Assembly (NCBI GenBank): GCA_934597725.1
Contig: CAKTSK010000002.1
Location: 62,001-126,000 of the forward strand
Direction of reading: 5' to 3'
DNA from: an uncultured Eubacteriales bacterium
GTDB taxonomy: Bacteria; Bacillota; Clostridia; Oscillospirales; Oscillospiraceae
DNA length: 64,000 bases
This document shows, piece by piece, positions 9,637 through 15,649 of this stretch. Under the pieces are notes generated by a model. The model did not search any database and was not told the DNA's origin. It worked only from the letters and a program-made list of their open reading frames with translations. How positions within the stretch are numbered: the stretch's first letter is position 1; each line of letters opens with the position of its first letter. Both the position numbers and the translations under genes were made by a program.

Positions 9637-9735
9637 ATGGAGGCCATCGTTTTCCCGCTCCGTGTGACGGATCAGGCCACCCAGAGCCGCAGACACCACA
9701 CCCATACCACAGCGCGTTCTGGAAGCTGTGCCTGA
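9637..9735 (+). CDS. Possible 32-residue peptide (leader or truncated gene)
   Basis: A short frame starting at ATG 9637 with a near-perfect AGGAGGTGG ribosome site 6 bases upstream, and ideally placed about 20 bases after the predicted transcription start. The product begins MEAIVFPLRVTDQ and continues with a His/Thr/Arg-rich stretch (RRHHTHTTAR). It ends 46 bases before the lipoprotein start. It could be a regulatory leader peptide, or the remnant of a gene whose 3' part has been replaced. No family recognised. Confidence 0.45.
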   Translation: MEAIVFPLRVTDQATQSRRHHTHTTARSGSCA

Positions 9736-9781
9736 GGCTCGTTCCATTCCTTCCGCAGAATCGACGAGGAGGCGATTTTCC

Positions 9782-10261
9782 ATGAAACGACTGTTGCTTT
9801 TACTCAGCGCCCTGTCCCTGCTCCTGTGTCTGGCGGCCTGCACCTCCCAACCCCCGGCTGACGATCCGGAGACCCCAGCCGCTCAGGAGACAAAGAAGGA
9901 AGAATCTGAGACCCCGAAAGTAGAGATTCCCGAAGAACCAGTCCTTACTCTGGGAGAGGACGGACAGGGAACGTGGGTCACCCCGGTGACAGCAGGTGGG
10001 AAATACACCGTCCTGGCAACCGTGTCCTTTTCCTACACCACCCAAGAGGACGGAACGCCCCGGATCACCGACTTGGGCGAAGTCACCATAGAGAATGCCG
10101 TTGGGTGGTTCTCTGTAGAAAAGAAGGCAGAGATCCAGGAGGAGGAACTCTTCTTGAGCGAGGATGGCAAGATTGCTACTGTCCCCTTTATTTATTATGC
10201 TAGTTTAGGCTCTGGGGCAAAACCTGAAACCGGCGTCGCCAGTATCGACTTGACCAAATAA
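9782..10261 (+). CDS. Small lipoprotein of unknown function
   Basis: A 159-residue lipoprotein: MKRLLLLLSALSLLLCLAAC signal peptide with the lipidated Cys at residue 20, then a Pro/Glu/Thr-rich linker (DDPETPAAQETKKEE). A beta-rich domain follows (EDGQGTWVTPVTAGGKYTVLATVSFSYT...). No family is recognised. An upstream in-frame ATG (9728) exists, but GAGGAGG sits at proper distance before 9782 and the signal peptide begins there. It shares layout and size with the lipoprotein at 8902-9330, but sequence similarity is not evident by eye. Confidence 0.78.
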   Translation: MKRLLLLLSALSLLLCLAACTSQPPADDPETPAAQETKKEESETPKVEIPEEPVLTLGEDGQGTWVTPVTAGGKYTVLATVSFSYTTQEDGTPRITDLGEVTIENAVGWFSVEKKAEIQEEELFLSEDGKIATVPFIYYASLGSGAKPETGVASIDLTK

Positions 10262-10270
10262 CATCCCAAC

Positions 10271-10312
10271 AAAAAACCGGTGGAGATCCGACGTGGTCTC
10301 CACCGGTTTTCG
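10271..10312. terminator. Bidirectional terminator
   Basis: A 14-bp stem AAAACCGGTGGAGA/TCTCCACCGGTTTT with a 10-base loop between convergent genes; A/T runs on both sides. Confidence 0.82.
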
Positions 10313-10585
10313 TTATGGCTCTTTGGTCTCTGTCCCCCACAGGTCCTCCCGCAGCTTGGCCAGGATGTAGGGATAGCTCTCCAGGCCGTTGTGGGGCAGC
10401 AGGCAGTAGGAGCAGTCCTTCACGCCGTCCCGCAGGACGTAGCTGCCCCGGCAGTCCGCCGCCCGGTACAGGGGGCAGTAGCAGAAGAGGCAGTTGAAGA
10501 TCTCCTCCGGCACCCCTTTGTGGCAGGGGAAATATTCGCAGTCCCGGTTCTGAAACCAGGTGTAGTGCTTTCCAGTCAGGTCCAT
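10313..10585 (-). CDS. Cysteine-rich small protein (COG2158-like, zinc-finger type)
   Basis: A 90-residue protein matching the Cys-rich small domain family. It has HYTWFQNRDCEYFPCHKG, then FNCLFCYCPLY, a central Cys, and CSYCLLPHN at the end. Nine Cys are visible (C16, C21, C32, C35, C37, C45, C58, C61 and context His), suggesting structural zinc or another metal. In clostridia and methanogens the family is often found beside cobalamin or metal-related genes, but no such neighbour exists here. AAGGAG precedes ATG 10585. It is separated from the upstream glycosyltransferase gene by a hairpin terminator. Function unknown. Confidence 0.82.
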   Translation of the reverse strand: MDLTGKHYTWFQNRDCEYFPCHKGVPEEIFNCLFCYCPLYRAADCRGSYVLRDGVKDCSYCLLPHNGLESYPYILAKLREDLWGTETKEP

Positions 10586-10613
10586 GGGCGTCTCCTTTCT
10601 CGTAAAACGGGCA

Positions 10614-10637
10614 CTCCCCCGCCGTCGGGCGGGGGAG
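10614..10637 (-). terminator. Hairpin after the GT2 gene
   Basis: A 10-bp perfect stem CTCCCCCGCC/GGCGGGGGAG with loop GTCG, 12 bases after the glycosyltransferase stop on the minus strand; only a modest T tract follows. Confidence 0.5.
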
Positions 10638-10648
10638 CAGTCTGCATA

Positions 10649-11905
10649 TTACTTCCGCCCTGCGGCGGTCTCCAGCACGCGCCGGTCGGCCCGGTGGTGC
10701 TCGATGGGCTTCCACTGGACCTGCTTGCTGAACAGGGCCACCATGGAGATGGGGATGTAGGTCAGCATGAACAGAGGGAAGGTAAAGGTATACAGGATCT
10801 TGCGGGGGGCGGAGGTGTGGATGTTCTTCCACTCGGTCACGGTGGTAAACGCGCCCAGGAGGAAGAGAAGGGTATACAGCCACGTCAGCGTTTGCAGGAG
10901 GTATTTCAGGCAGGGCAGCACGGACATGCCGCCGGCGGCGTTGAAGAGGCCGCCGATGAGATACACGAAGGCCAGCCCCACGGTGAGGATGTAGGCGGGC
11001 ATGACGGTCATGCTCATGTCGTAGCAGGAGAAGTGCCCCTTCCCCACGCCCTTGAGCAGGCGCAGGCCGTACTTGTGAAAAACCTGGAGGAAGCCTCTGG
11101 CCCACCGCAGCCGCTGCCGCCAGGACTGGCGGAAGGTCACCGGCTGCTCGTCGTAGAGCACGGCGTCGGCACAGAAGCCGATCTGGCGGCCCTGGATGAT
11201 GTTGTACACGGAGAACTCGATGTCCTCGGTGAGCAGGTGGAAGCGCCAGCCGTTGGTGCTCTCGATGACCCGGCGGCTGAAGAAGAAGCCGGTGCCCGAG
11301 ACGGCGCAGCTGGTGCCCAGCAGCATCCGGGCGTGGTTCAGGTAGCGGGACTCCCGGATAAACCACAGGGCGTAGCCGGCGGAGATCCAGTTGTCCCCAA
11401 AATTCTTGGAGTTGCGGTAGCTGGTGATGACCTCGTAGCCATCGGTGAAGGTGCGGTTCATGGCCTCCACGAACCGGCGGTCCAGCACGTTGTCGGCGTC
11501 AAAGACGAAGAAGCCGTCAAAGGTCTGGGGGTAGTCCTCCTCAATGTTGATCAGCAGCTGCTCCAGGGCATAGCCCTTGCCCACCTTTTCCTTGTTGAAG
11601 CGGGTATAGACCACGGCGCCCTCCTGGCGGGCGATCTCGGCGGTGTTGTCGGTGCAGTTGTCGGCCATGACGAACACGGTGAGCAGACGCTGGTCATACG
11701 TCTGGTGGCGGATGCTCTGGATGAGGTCCGCTATGACCGCAGACTCGTTTCTGGCGCAGATGAGGATGGCGAAGCGGTGGAGGACCTCTGGTTTATGAGG
11801 CTCCTGCTTCCTGGTAAACGGCACGACCAAAAAGAACAGCTGATAGGCGTAGCAAGCGGTGAACACTACCCCTATGATGAGATTGATGATCAAGATGATA
11901 TCCAT
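10649..11905 (-). CDS. Family 2 glycosyltransferase, processive membrane type
   Basis: A 418-residue BcsA/HasA-like enzyme that should polymerise or transfer a sugar across the membrane. Parts: an N-terminal transmembrane helix (residues 1-25); a GT2 domain with LICARNESAVIADLI and MADNCTDNT; the DxD-type motif FDADN near residue 142; the acceptor TED motif (HLLTEDIEFS) near 235; and the QRLRW motif (RQRLRWARGF) near 275, all hallmarks of processive GT2 enzymes. Three or four C-terminal transmembrane segments follow. No partner (c-di-GMP PilZ, export or deacetylase gene) is adjacent, so the product could be an exopolysaccharide or a glycolipid. It is expressed from a promoter 243 bases upstream through a long structured leader. 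Confidence 0.88.
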   Translation of the reverse strand: MDIILIINLIIGVVFTACYAYQLFFLVVPFTRKQEPHKPEVLHRFAILICARNESAVIADLIQSIRHQTYDQRLLTVFVMADNCTDNTAEIARQEGAVVYTRFNKEKVGKGYALEQLLINIEEDYPQTFDGFFVFDADNVLDRRFVEAMNRTFTDGYEVITSYRNSKNFGDNWISAGYALWFIRESRYLNHARMLLGTSCAVSGTGFFFSRRVIESTNGWRFHLLTEDIEFSVYNIIQGRQIGFCADAVLYDEQPVTFRQSWRQRLRWARGFLQVFHKYGLRLLKGVGKGHFSCYDMSMTVMPAYILTVGLAFVYLIGGLFNAAGGMSVLPCLKYLLQTLTWLYTLLFLLGAFTTVTEWKNIHTSAPRKILYTFTFPLFMLTYIPISMVALFSKQVQWKPIEHHRADRRVLETAAGRK

Positions 11906-11942
11906 TTTTTAACCTTCTTACACCTTTTCTTTCTGTCAGTTT

Positions 11943-12141
11943 GTCCCCGCAGGGACCGGCAGCGGCCGGGGAGAGACCCTTCTTTTCCCTGCCCGGTCCG
12001 GGCGGAAGGGCAAGCGCCTTCCGCCGCGCACAATACAGCACCCTCATTCCCCCGAAAAAACTTCCATCACCATACGTTGCAAGTTCAAGCCTTCTCTGGA
12101 CAAACTGAGGGTGCAGGGTTCCCGTTACCTCCTATGATATT
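11943..12141 (-). promoter_or_regulatory. Long structured 5' leader of the GT2 gene
   Basis: About 235 nt separate the predicted transcription start (~12141) from the ATG at 11905. The leader contains several strong pairings: GCACCCTCA (12106-12114, read on the minus strand) with TGAGGGTGC (12038-12046), 9 bp enclosing a 59-base domain; a perfect 9-bp hairpin at 12001-12025; and GTCCC/GGGAC at 11943-11956 near the start codon. Inside the first domain, AACTT/AAGTT is followed by six T, resembling an attenuator. No known riboswitch class is recognised. Confidence 0.45.
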
Positions 12142-12147
12142 TCCTCC

Positions 12148-12175
12148 ATTGTACAACGTCTACTCGAAAAGTCAA
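12148..12175 (-). promoter_or_regulatory. Promoter of the GT2 gene
   Basis: Minus strand TTGACT (12170-12175) and TACAAT (12148-12153), spacing 16. Confidence 0.72.
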
Positions 12176-12278
12176 TTAAAAATCTCTTAATTTTTGGCGG
12201 AAAACAGGGTCTTCCGGCGGGTTTTTCCCTGTTTTTTCTATCTTTTCTTCCTTTCTTACTTTCCAAAGCAGGTTTCTC

Positions 12279-12307
12279 TTGACAGACGGAAGAAAAGACG
12301 GTATAAT
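12279..12307 (+). promoter_or_regulatory. Promoter of the DUF2325-DUF3793 operon
   Basis: Consensus TTGACA (12279-12284) and TATAAT (12302-12307), spacing 17: one of the strongest promoters in the window, directly followed by a palindromic operator candidate. Confidence 0.85.
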
Positions 12308-12315
12308 CTCCGGCA

Positions 12316-12331
12316 GTTAGCCATCGCTAAC
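12316..12331. promoter_or_regulatory. Palindromic operator candidate, copy 1 (GTTAGC-N4-GCTAAC)
   Basis: A perfect 6+6 inverted repeat GTTAGC CATC GCTAAC, 9 bases downstream of the -10 box and covering the transcription start. A near-identical box recurs at 12396. The TTAG...CTAA form resembles operators of DtxR/MntR-type metal repressors (inference). Confidence 0.6.
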
Positions 12332-12395
12332 GCCCTGAGATCGGCCCGCGGCCTCTCCCCCTGCCCCCTGCCGGGGGCTTCCTTGATCCCCAAGA

Positions 12396-12411
12396 ATTAG
12401 CCTATGCTAAC
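12396..12411. promoter_or_regulatory. Palindromic operator candidate, copy 2 (TTAGC-N4-GCTAA)
   Basis: ATTAGC CTAT GCTAAC, sharing 5+5 palindromic arms with the box at 12316, placed just ahead of the AAAGGAG ribosome site of the first gene. The 80-bp separation of the two boxes would allow a looped or double-blocked repression complex. Confidence 0.55.
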
Positions 12412-12429
12412 TTAGAAAGGAGTCTCCCC

Positions 12430-12720
12430 ATGAGTGTTGTGATTTTAGGCGGAAACGAGTGTATGGTCCGAAAGTACAAGGACCTCTGCCGTTCCTATCA
12501 GTGTTCTGCCAAGGTGATCCCCAAAATGGGCGGGACCCTGAAAAACCGCCTGGGCAGCCCCGACCTGCTGGTGATGTTCACCGACACCATCTCCCACAAA
12601 ATGGTCCAGAACGCCCTCAACGAGACCCGGGGGCAGGACACCGTGGTGGTCCGGGCCAGGTCCAGCTCCATGTCCTCTCTGGGCAGCATCCTGGAGACCC
12701 ACGCCGGAAGCCGGGGCTGA
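12430..12720 (+). CDS. DUF2325 domain protein
   Basis: A 96-residue single-domain protein: MSVVILGGNECMVRKYKDLCRSYQC, then MGGTLKNRLGSPDLLVMFTDTISHKMVQ, then a Ser/Arg-rich end. It has the Rossmann-like VVILGGNE start and the DLLVMFTDTISHKM block typical of DUF2325. The biochemical role of the family is unknown. In clostridia it commonly occurs with DUF3793 and iron-uptake or flavodoxin genes (family context). Here it is first in a two-gene operon, 4 bases from DUF3793, behind a strong promoter with two matching palindromes. That fits iron- or manganese-responsive control (inference). Confidence 0.85.
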   Translation: MSVVILGGNECMVRKYKDLCRSYQCSAKVIPKMGGTLKNRLGSPDLLVMFTDTISHKMVQNALNETRGQDTVVVRARSSSMSSLGSILETHAGSRG

Positions 12721-12724
12721 GACC

Positions 12725-13291
12725 ATGTCGGTCGATTATGTCATCCGGCACGCCGCCCCTACCCTGGCGGGCATCAAGACGGGGAACCTGTTCCCCTGCC
12801 CCTTCTCCTCCGCCCAGGACATGGTCCGGGAGCTGCGGGAGATCAACCAGGTCCTGGTCCCCCGGGGCCTGCGGCTGCTGCCCCTGCGCCGGGAGAAGGA
12901 CCGGGCGCTGCTGTATCTGTTCCGTCCCTCTGCCCTCTCCCGGGATCTGGCCGGGGAGCAGGCCCGCCGCCTGCTCCGGCAGGCGGGATACGAGTCGCTG
13001 GAGCAGCCCGCCTGCCTGCGGGAGCTGACCCGCCGGCTGCGGGGCCGGGAGGGCTTCCCCCATGAGATCGGCCTCTTCCTGGGCTATCCCCCTGAGGACG
13101 TGGCGGGCTTTATGCTCCACCGGGGCAGGGACTGCAAGTGCGTGGGCTGCTGGAAGGTCTACGGCGACGCAGACGCCGCCCGCCGCCAGTTTGCCGCCTA
13201 TCGCTCCTGCACCGCCAACTACTGCCGCCGGCGGGCCGGCGGGGCCTCCCTGGAGCGGCTGACCGTCACCAGCCGGCCCGCGCCGTCGTAA
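12725..13291 (+). CDS. DUF3793 family protein
   Basis: A 188-residue protein of the clostridial DUF3793 family. N-terminal HAAPTLAGIKTGNLFPCPF carries a conserved Cys after the pocket-like AGIKxGNLF. The middle has a charged helical part with ELTRRLRGREGFPHEIGLFLGYPPEDV, followed by RDCKCVGCWKVYGD and AAYRSCTANYC. The Cys residues (C129/C131-type cluster and C-terminal pair) could bind metal. Biochemical function is not established; the family tracks with iron-responsive genes in many clostridia. It is co-transcribed with DUF2325. The short Arg-rich C-terminal tail beyond RRRAGG is unremarkable. Confidence 0.87.
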   Translation: MSVDYVIRHAAPTLAGIKTGNLFPCPFSSAQDMVRELREINQVLVPRGLRLLPLRREKDRALLYLFRPSALSRDLAGEQARRLLRQAGYESLEQPACLRELTRRLRGREGFPHEIGLFLGYPPEDVAGFMLHRGRDCKCVGCWKVYGDADAARRQFAAYRSCTANYCRRRAGGASLERLTVTSRPAPS

Positions 13292-13326
13292 CAGTCTATG
13301 CCGGCGGCGGCCAACCATGTGTCCCC

Positions 13327-13372
13327 GGGCCGTTCCGAACCCCGTCCTGGCGCTCGGAACGGCCCTTTTTCG
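13327..13372 (+). terminator. Terminator of the DUF2325-DUF3793 operon
   Basis: A 12-bp perfect stem GGGCCGTTCCGA/TCGGAACGGCCC with a 15-base loop and five T. Confidence 0.85.
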
Positions 13373-13390
13373 GTTGTTTTTTCCTTTTGG

Positions 13391-13419
13391 TTGACTTTTT
13401 CCCGGTTTTTCCCTACAAT
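13391..13419 (+). promoter_or_regulatory. Promoter of the small membrane protein gene
   Basis: TTGACT (13391-13396) and TACAAT (13414-13419), spacing 17. Confidence 0.75.
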
Positions 13420-13504
13420 GATACCATCCATAGAAATGTCGGAGGACTCTGACATCTGCGGCCCCCCAGGGGCTGCGCCAGTTCTGTGAAAGGGGGCAAC
13501 GACC

Positions 13505-13807
13505 TTGCCTGAACACACCAATCCTCCTGGAAAAAGCAATGCCACCGCCAGCTTGGTGCTGGGCATCATCTCCGTGGTCTTCTGGTTCTTCGGCTACTCC
13601 GCCATCCTGTCCGTGATCCTGGGGATCATCGGCCTGGCCCAGGCCGGAAAGGCCAAGGAGCTGGGTTTTGAGGACACCATCCGCACCGCCGGCTATATTC
13701 TTTCGCTGGTGGGTCTCATCGGCGGCGCGCTGACCTTTGTGGCCTGCATCGCCTGCGTCAGCTGCGCCGGGATCGCCAGCCTCTCCCCCAGCCTGTACCT
13801 CAGCTGA
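13505..13807 (+). CDS. Small two-helix membrane protein (DUF4190-like)
   Basis: A 100-residue protein starting at TTG 13505 behind AAAGGGGG. A polar Pro/Asn N-terminus (PGKSNATASLVLGIIS) leads into a first transmembrane helix, then the loop SVILGIIGLAQAGKAKELG, then a second helix (AGYILSLVGLIGGALTFVAC). The order 'small polar tail, ASLVLGIIS, GIxGLxxAxKAK' is that of DUF4190-type proteins. Function unknown. It has its own promoter, and a GC-rich hairpin follows its stop. Confidence 0.72.
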   Translation: MPEHTNPPGKSNATASLVLGIISVVFWFFGYSAILSVILGIIGLAQAGKAKELGFEDTIRTAGYILSLVGLIGGALTFVACIACVSCAGIASLSPSLYLS

Positions 13808-13829
13808 CCCTTCCCTTCTGCCATCCACT

Positions 13830-13856
13830 GCGCCGCAGCCGCCCGGGCTGCGGCGC
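13830..13856 (+). terminator. GC-rich hairpin before the Lgt-like gene
   Basis: An 11-bp perfect stem GCGCCGCAGCC/GGCTGCGGCGC with a 5-base loop. No T run follows, so it is either a weak terminator or a stem that limits translation of the next gene. Confidence 0.45.
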
Positions 13857-13879
13857 TGTGCTGTCTTGTGGTGTTGACT

Positions 13880-14659
13880 ATGCTGCCATTTCTTGTTCTG
13901 GGCGGACGGCCCATCCCCACCTATAGTCTGCTGACCCTGCTGGGCGGCGCTGCCGCCTGGCTCTATTTCCACCACCAGCTGCGCCGCCGGGGCGAGAACC
14001 CCGGGCAGGCGGAGCAAGTCTTCTGGCTGGGCATCCTGGGAGCGCTGGCGGGGGCCAAGCTGCTCTATCTGCTGCCCCGGCTGCCCCAGCTGGCCGCCGA
14101 CCTGCCCCTGCTGGCCGCCGATCCGGCCCTGTTCACCGCCCGGTATCTCTCCGGGGGCTTTGTCTTTTACGGGGGGCTGCTGGGGGCGCTGGCGGCAGTG
14201 GTGCTCTTCTGCCGGCGGCGGGGCGTCCCCTTTGCCCGGCTGACGGCAGAGCTGATCCCCGCCATTCCCCTCTTTCACGCCTTCGGGCGGGTGGGGTGCT
14301 TTCTGGCCGGGTGCTGCCACGGCATCCCCGCCCCGGCCGGCTGGCCTGCCGTGACCTTCCGGGTCTCCCCCGCCGCCCCCAACGGGATGCCCCTGGTGCC
14401 GGTGCAGCTGTGGGAGAGCGCGGGCTGTCTGCTGCTGTTTCTCCTGCTGGACCGGCTGCTGCGGCGGGGCTGGCCGGGAGACCGGCTGCTGCTGCTCTAT
14501 CTGGTCCTCTATGCGCCCCTGCGGTTTGTGCTGGAGTGGTTCCGGGGCGATGTGGTCCGGGGCTTTTTGGGGGTGCTGTCCACCTCCCAGTGGGTGGCGC
14601 TGATCACCGTGGCGGTGGCGCTGCCGCTGCTGGTGCGGCGGACGCGGCGGCGGACATGA
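13880..14659 (+). CDS. Prolipoprotein diacylglyceryl transferase-like membrane protein
   Basis: A 259-residue polytopic protein of the Lgt family, which attaches diacylglycerol from phosphatidylglycerol to the lipobox Cys. The start (MLPFLVLGGRPIPTYSLLTLLGG) and signature block HAFGRVGCFLAGCCHGIP fit, and YLVLYAPLRFVLEWFRGD at the end carries the conserved C-terminal Arg. Differences from classical Lgt: the HGGL motif reads FYGGL (His to Tyr), and the Asn of GRxGNF is Cys. ATG 13880 is taken over GTG 13868 because the family N-terminus begins there; neither has a good ribosome site. It may be a second, diverged Lgt rather than the housekeeping enzyme. Confidence 0.75.
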   Translation: MLPFLVLGGRPIPTYSLLTLLGGAAAWLYFHHQLRRRGENPGQAEQVFWLGILGALAGAKLLYLLPRLPQLAADLPLLAADPALFTARYLSGGFVFYGGLLGALAAVVLFCRRRGVPFARLTAELIPAIPLFHAFGRVGCFLAGCCHGIPAPAGWPAVTFRVSPAAPNGMPLVPVQLWESAGCLLLFLLLDRLLRRGWPGDRLLLLYLVLYAPLRFVLEWFRGDVVRGFLGVLSTSQWVALITVAVALPLLVRRTRRRT

Positions 14660-14684
14660 GGACCCGGCGGGCGGAGGGTCCGTC

Positions 14685-14713
14685 TTGCGTTTGAAGAAGA
14701 TATTTGGTAAACT
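14685..14713 (+). promoter_or_regulatory. Possible promoter of the 53-residue gene
   Basis: TTGCGT (14685-14690) and TAAACT (14708-14713), spacing 17; the match is moderate. Confidence 0.4.
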
Positions 14714-14755
14714 TAGGAAGTTATCCCAAAAACTACTGCAAACGGAGGAAAGAAG

Positions 14756-14917
14756 ATGTTTTATAAATCGGTTGTTGTGGCGTGTGACACAGGGGTCGAA
14801 GACCTGGCAAAGGCCATTGAGCAGAAGGCAGAGGAAATGATGAAGAAGAAAACCTATCGGCTGGTGACCATGTCGATGGTCGGGACCGACAAGGCGATCC
14901 TGGTGTTCAAGCTGTAA
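14756..14917 (+). CDS. 53-residue small protein (DUF4177-like pattern)
   Basis: A short gene starting at ATG 14756 with GGAGGAAAG just upstream. The product (MFYKSVVVACDTGVEDLAKAI at the start, then a Lys-rich helix, then RLVTMSMVGTDKAILVFKL) has the strand-helix-strand pattern YKxVVV...helix...LVTMS...AILVFK. This is reminiscent of DUF4177-type small proteins, which are usually a little longer. Codon use matches neighbours (GTG, CTG, ATC preference), which supports it as real. Function unknown. Confidence 0.62.
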   Translation: MFYKSVVVACDTGVEDLAKAIEQKAEEMMKKKTYRLVTMSMVGTDKAILVFKL

Positions 14918-15113
14918 GCCCGCACTCCCCGGACGGGGGACGCCCGGGAGGCTGCCCCGGGACGCACCACCCCAGAGGCAGCCGAGCGAGGTTCCCACGC
15001 CAGCAAGCCCGGCGTCATCGCGGCGTATTTCATCGCCCGCCGGAACCGCAACCGTTTCAAAAACAACGTGGCCCCGGTCCCCTTTGGCCGGAGCCGACTG
15101 GGAGGTTGACACC

Positions 15114-15482
15114 ATGCCAAAAACCGATGTGACCGCAATGCCCTTCGCCAAACTATACCCGCTGCTGGTGGCAAAAGCGGCGCGAAAAGGCCGCACCCGG
15201 GCGGAGGTGGATCAGGTGACCGCCTGGCTCACCGGGTACACGCCCCAGGAATTGTCCGCGTTGGCCCAGTCCGACACCAGCTACGGCGACTTCTTCCGAA
15301 ACGCCCCGGCCATGAACCCCGACCGGGTCTTGATCACCGGCAAGATCTGCGGCATCCGGGTGGAGGAGATCGAGGACCCGCTCATGCAGGACATCCGTTA
15401 TCTGGACAAGCTGGTGGACGAACTGGCCAAGGGCAAGGCGATGGAAAAGCTCCTGCCCACAGCATCGCCGCCTGTCGGGTGA
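15114..15482 (+). CDS. DUF2200 family protein
   Basis: A 122-residue protein matching DUF2200 along its length: MPFAKLYPLLVAKAARKGRTRAEVD, then WLTGYTPQEL, then FFRNAPAMNPDRVLITGKICGIRVEEIEDPLMQDIRYLDKLVDELAKGKAMEKLL. These are the most conserved family blocks. The domain is a small DNA/RNA-binding-looking fold of unknown role, widely shared between bacteria. ATG 15114 has GGGAGG 8 bases upstream; a longer frame from 15084 lacks support. It is a single gene, followed by a strong terminator. Confidence 0.9.
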   Translation: MPKTDVTAMPFAKLYPLLVAKAARKGRTRAEVDQVTAWLTGYTPQELSALAQSDTSYGDFFRNAPAMNPDRVLITGKICGIRVEEIEDPLMQDIRYLDKLVDELAKGKAMEKLLPTASPPVG

Positions 15483-15497
15483 CCCCTTTCCAATCAG

Positions 15498-15552
15498 CAT
15501 CCCCCTCTGCTGTGCCGGCAACCCAAACCGCACAGCAGAGGGGGATGTTTTG
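15498..15552 (+). terminator. Terminator of the DUF2200 gene
   Basis: An 18-bp perfect stem CATCCCCCTCTGCTGTGC/GCACAGCAGAGGGGGATG with a 14-base loop, followed by TTTTGT. Confidence 0.85.
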
Positions 15553-15649
15553 TAAAAAAGGGGCCGGAACCGGCGTTTATCCCGGACCGCAGCGGTGCAG
15601 GGCCGGCTCCGACGGGACACCCCGCCGTGATCGGCGGGCCGGACCAGGT

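Noticed and set aside
11906..12147. Cyclic-di-GMP riboswitch before the glycosyltransferase
   Set aside because: Searched by eye for the class I consensus (CACGCACAGGGCAAACC-like) and the class II elements; not found.
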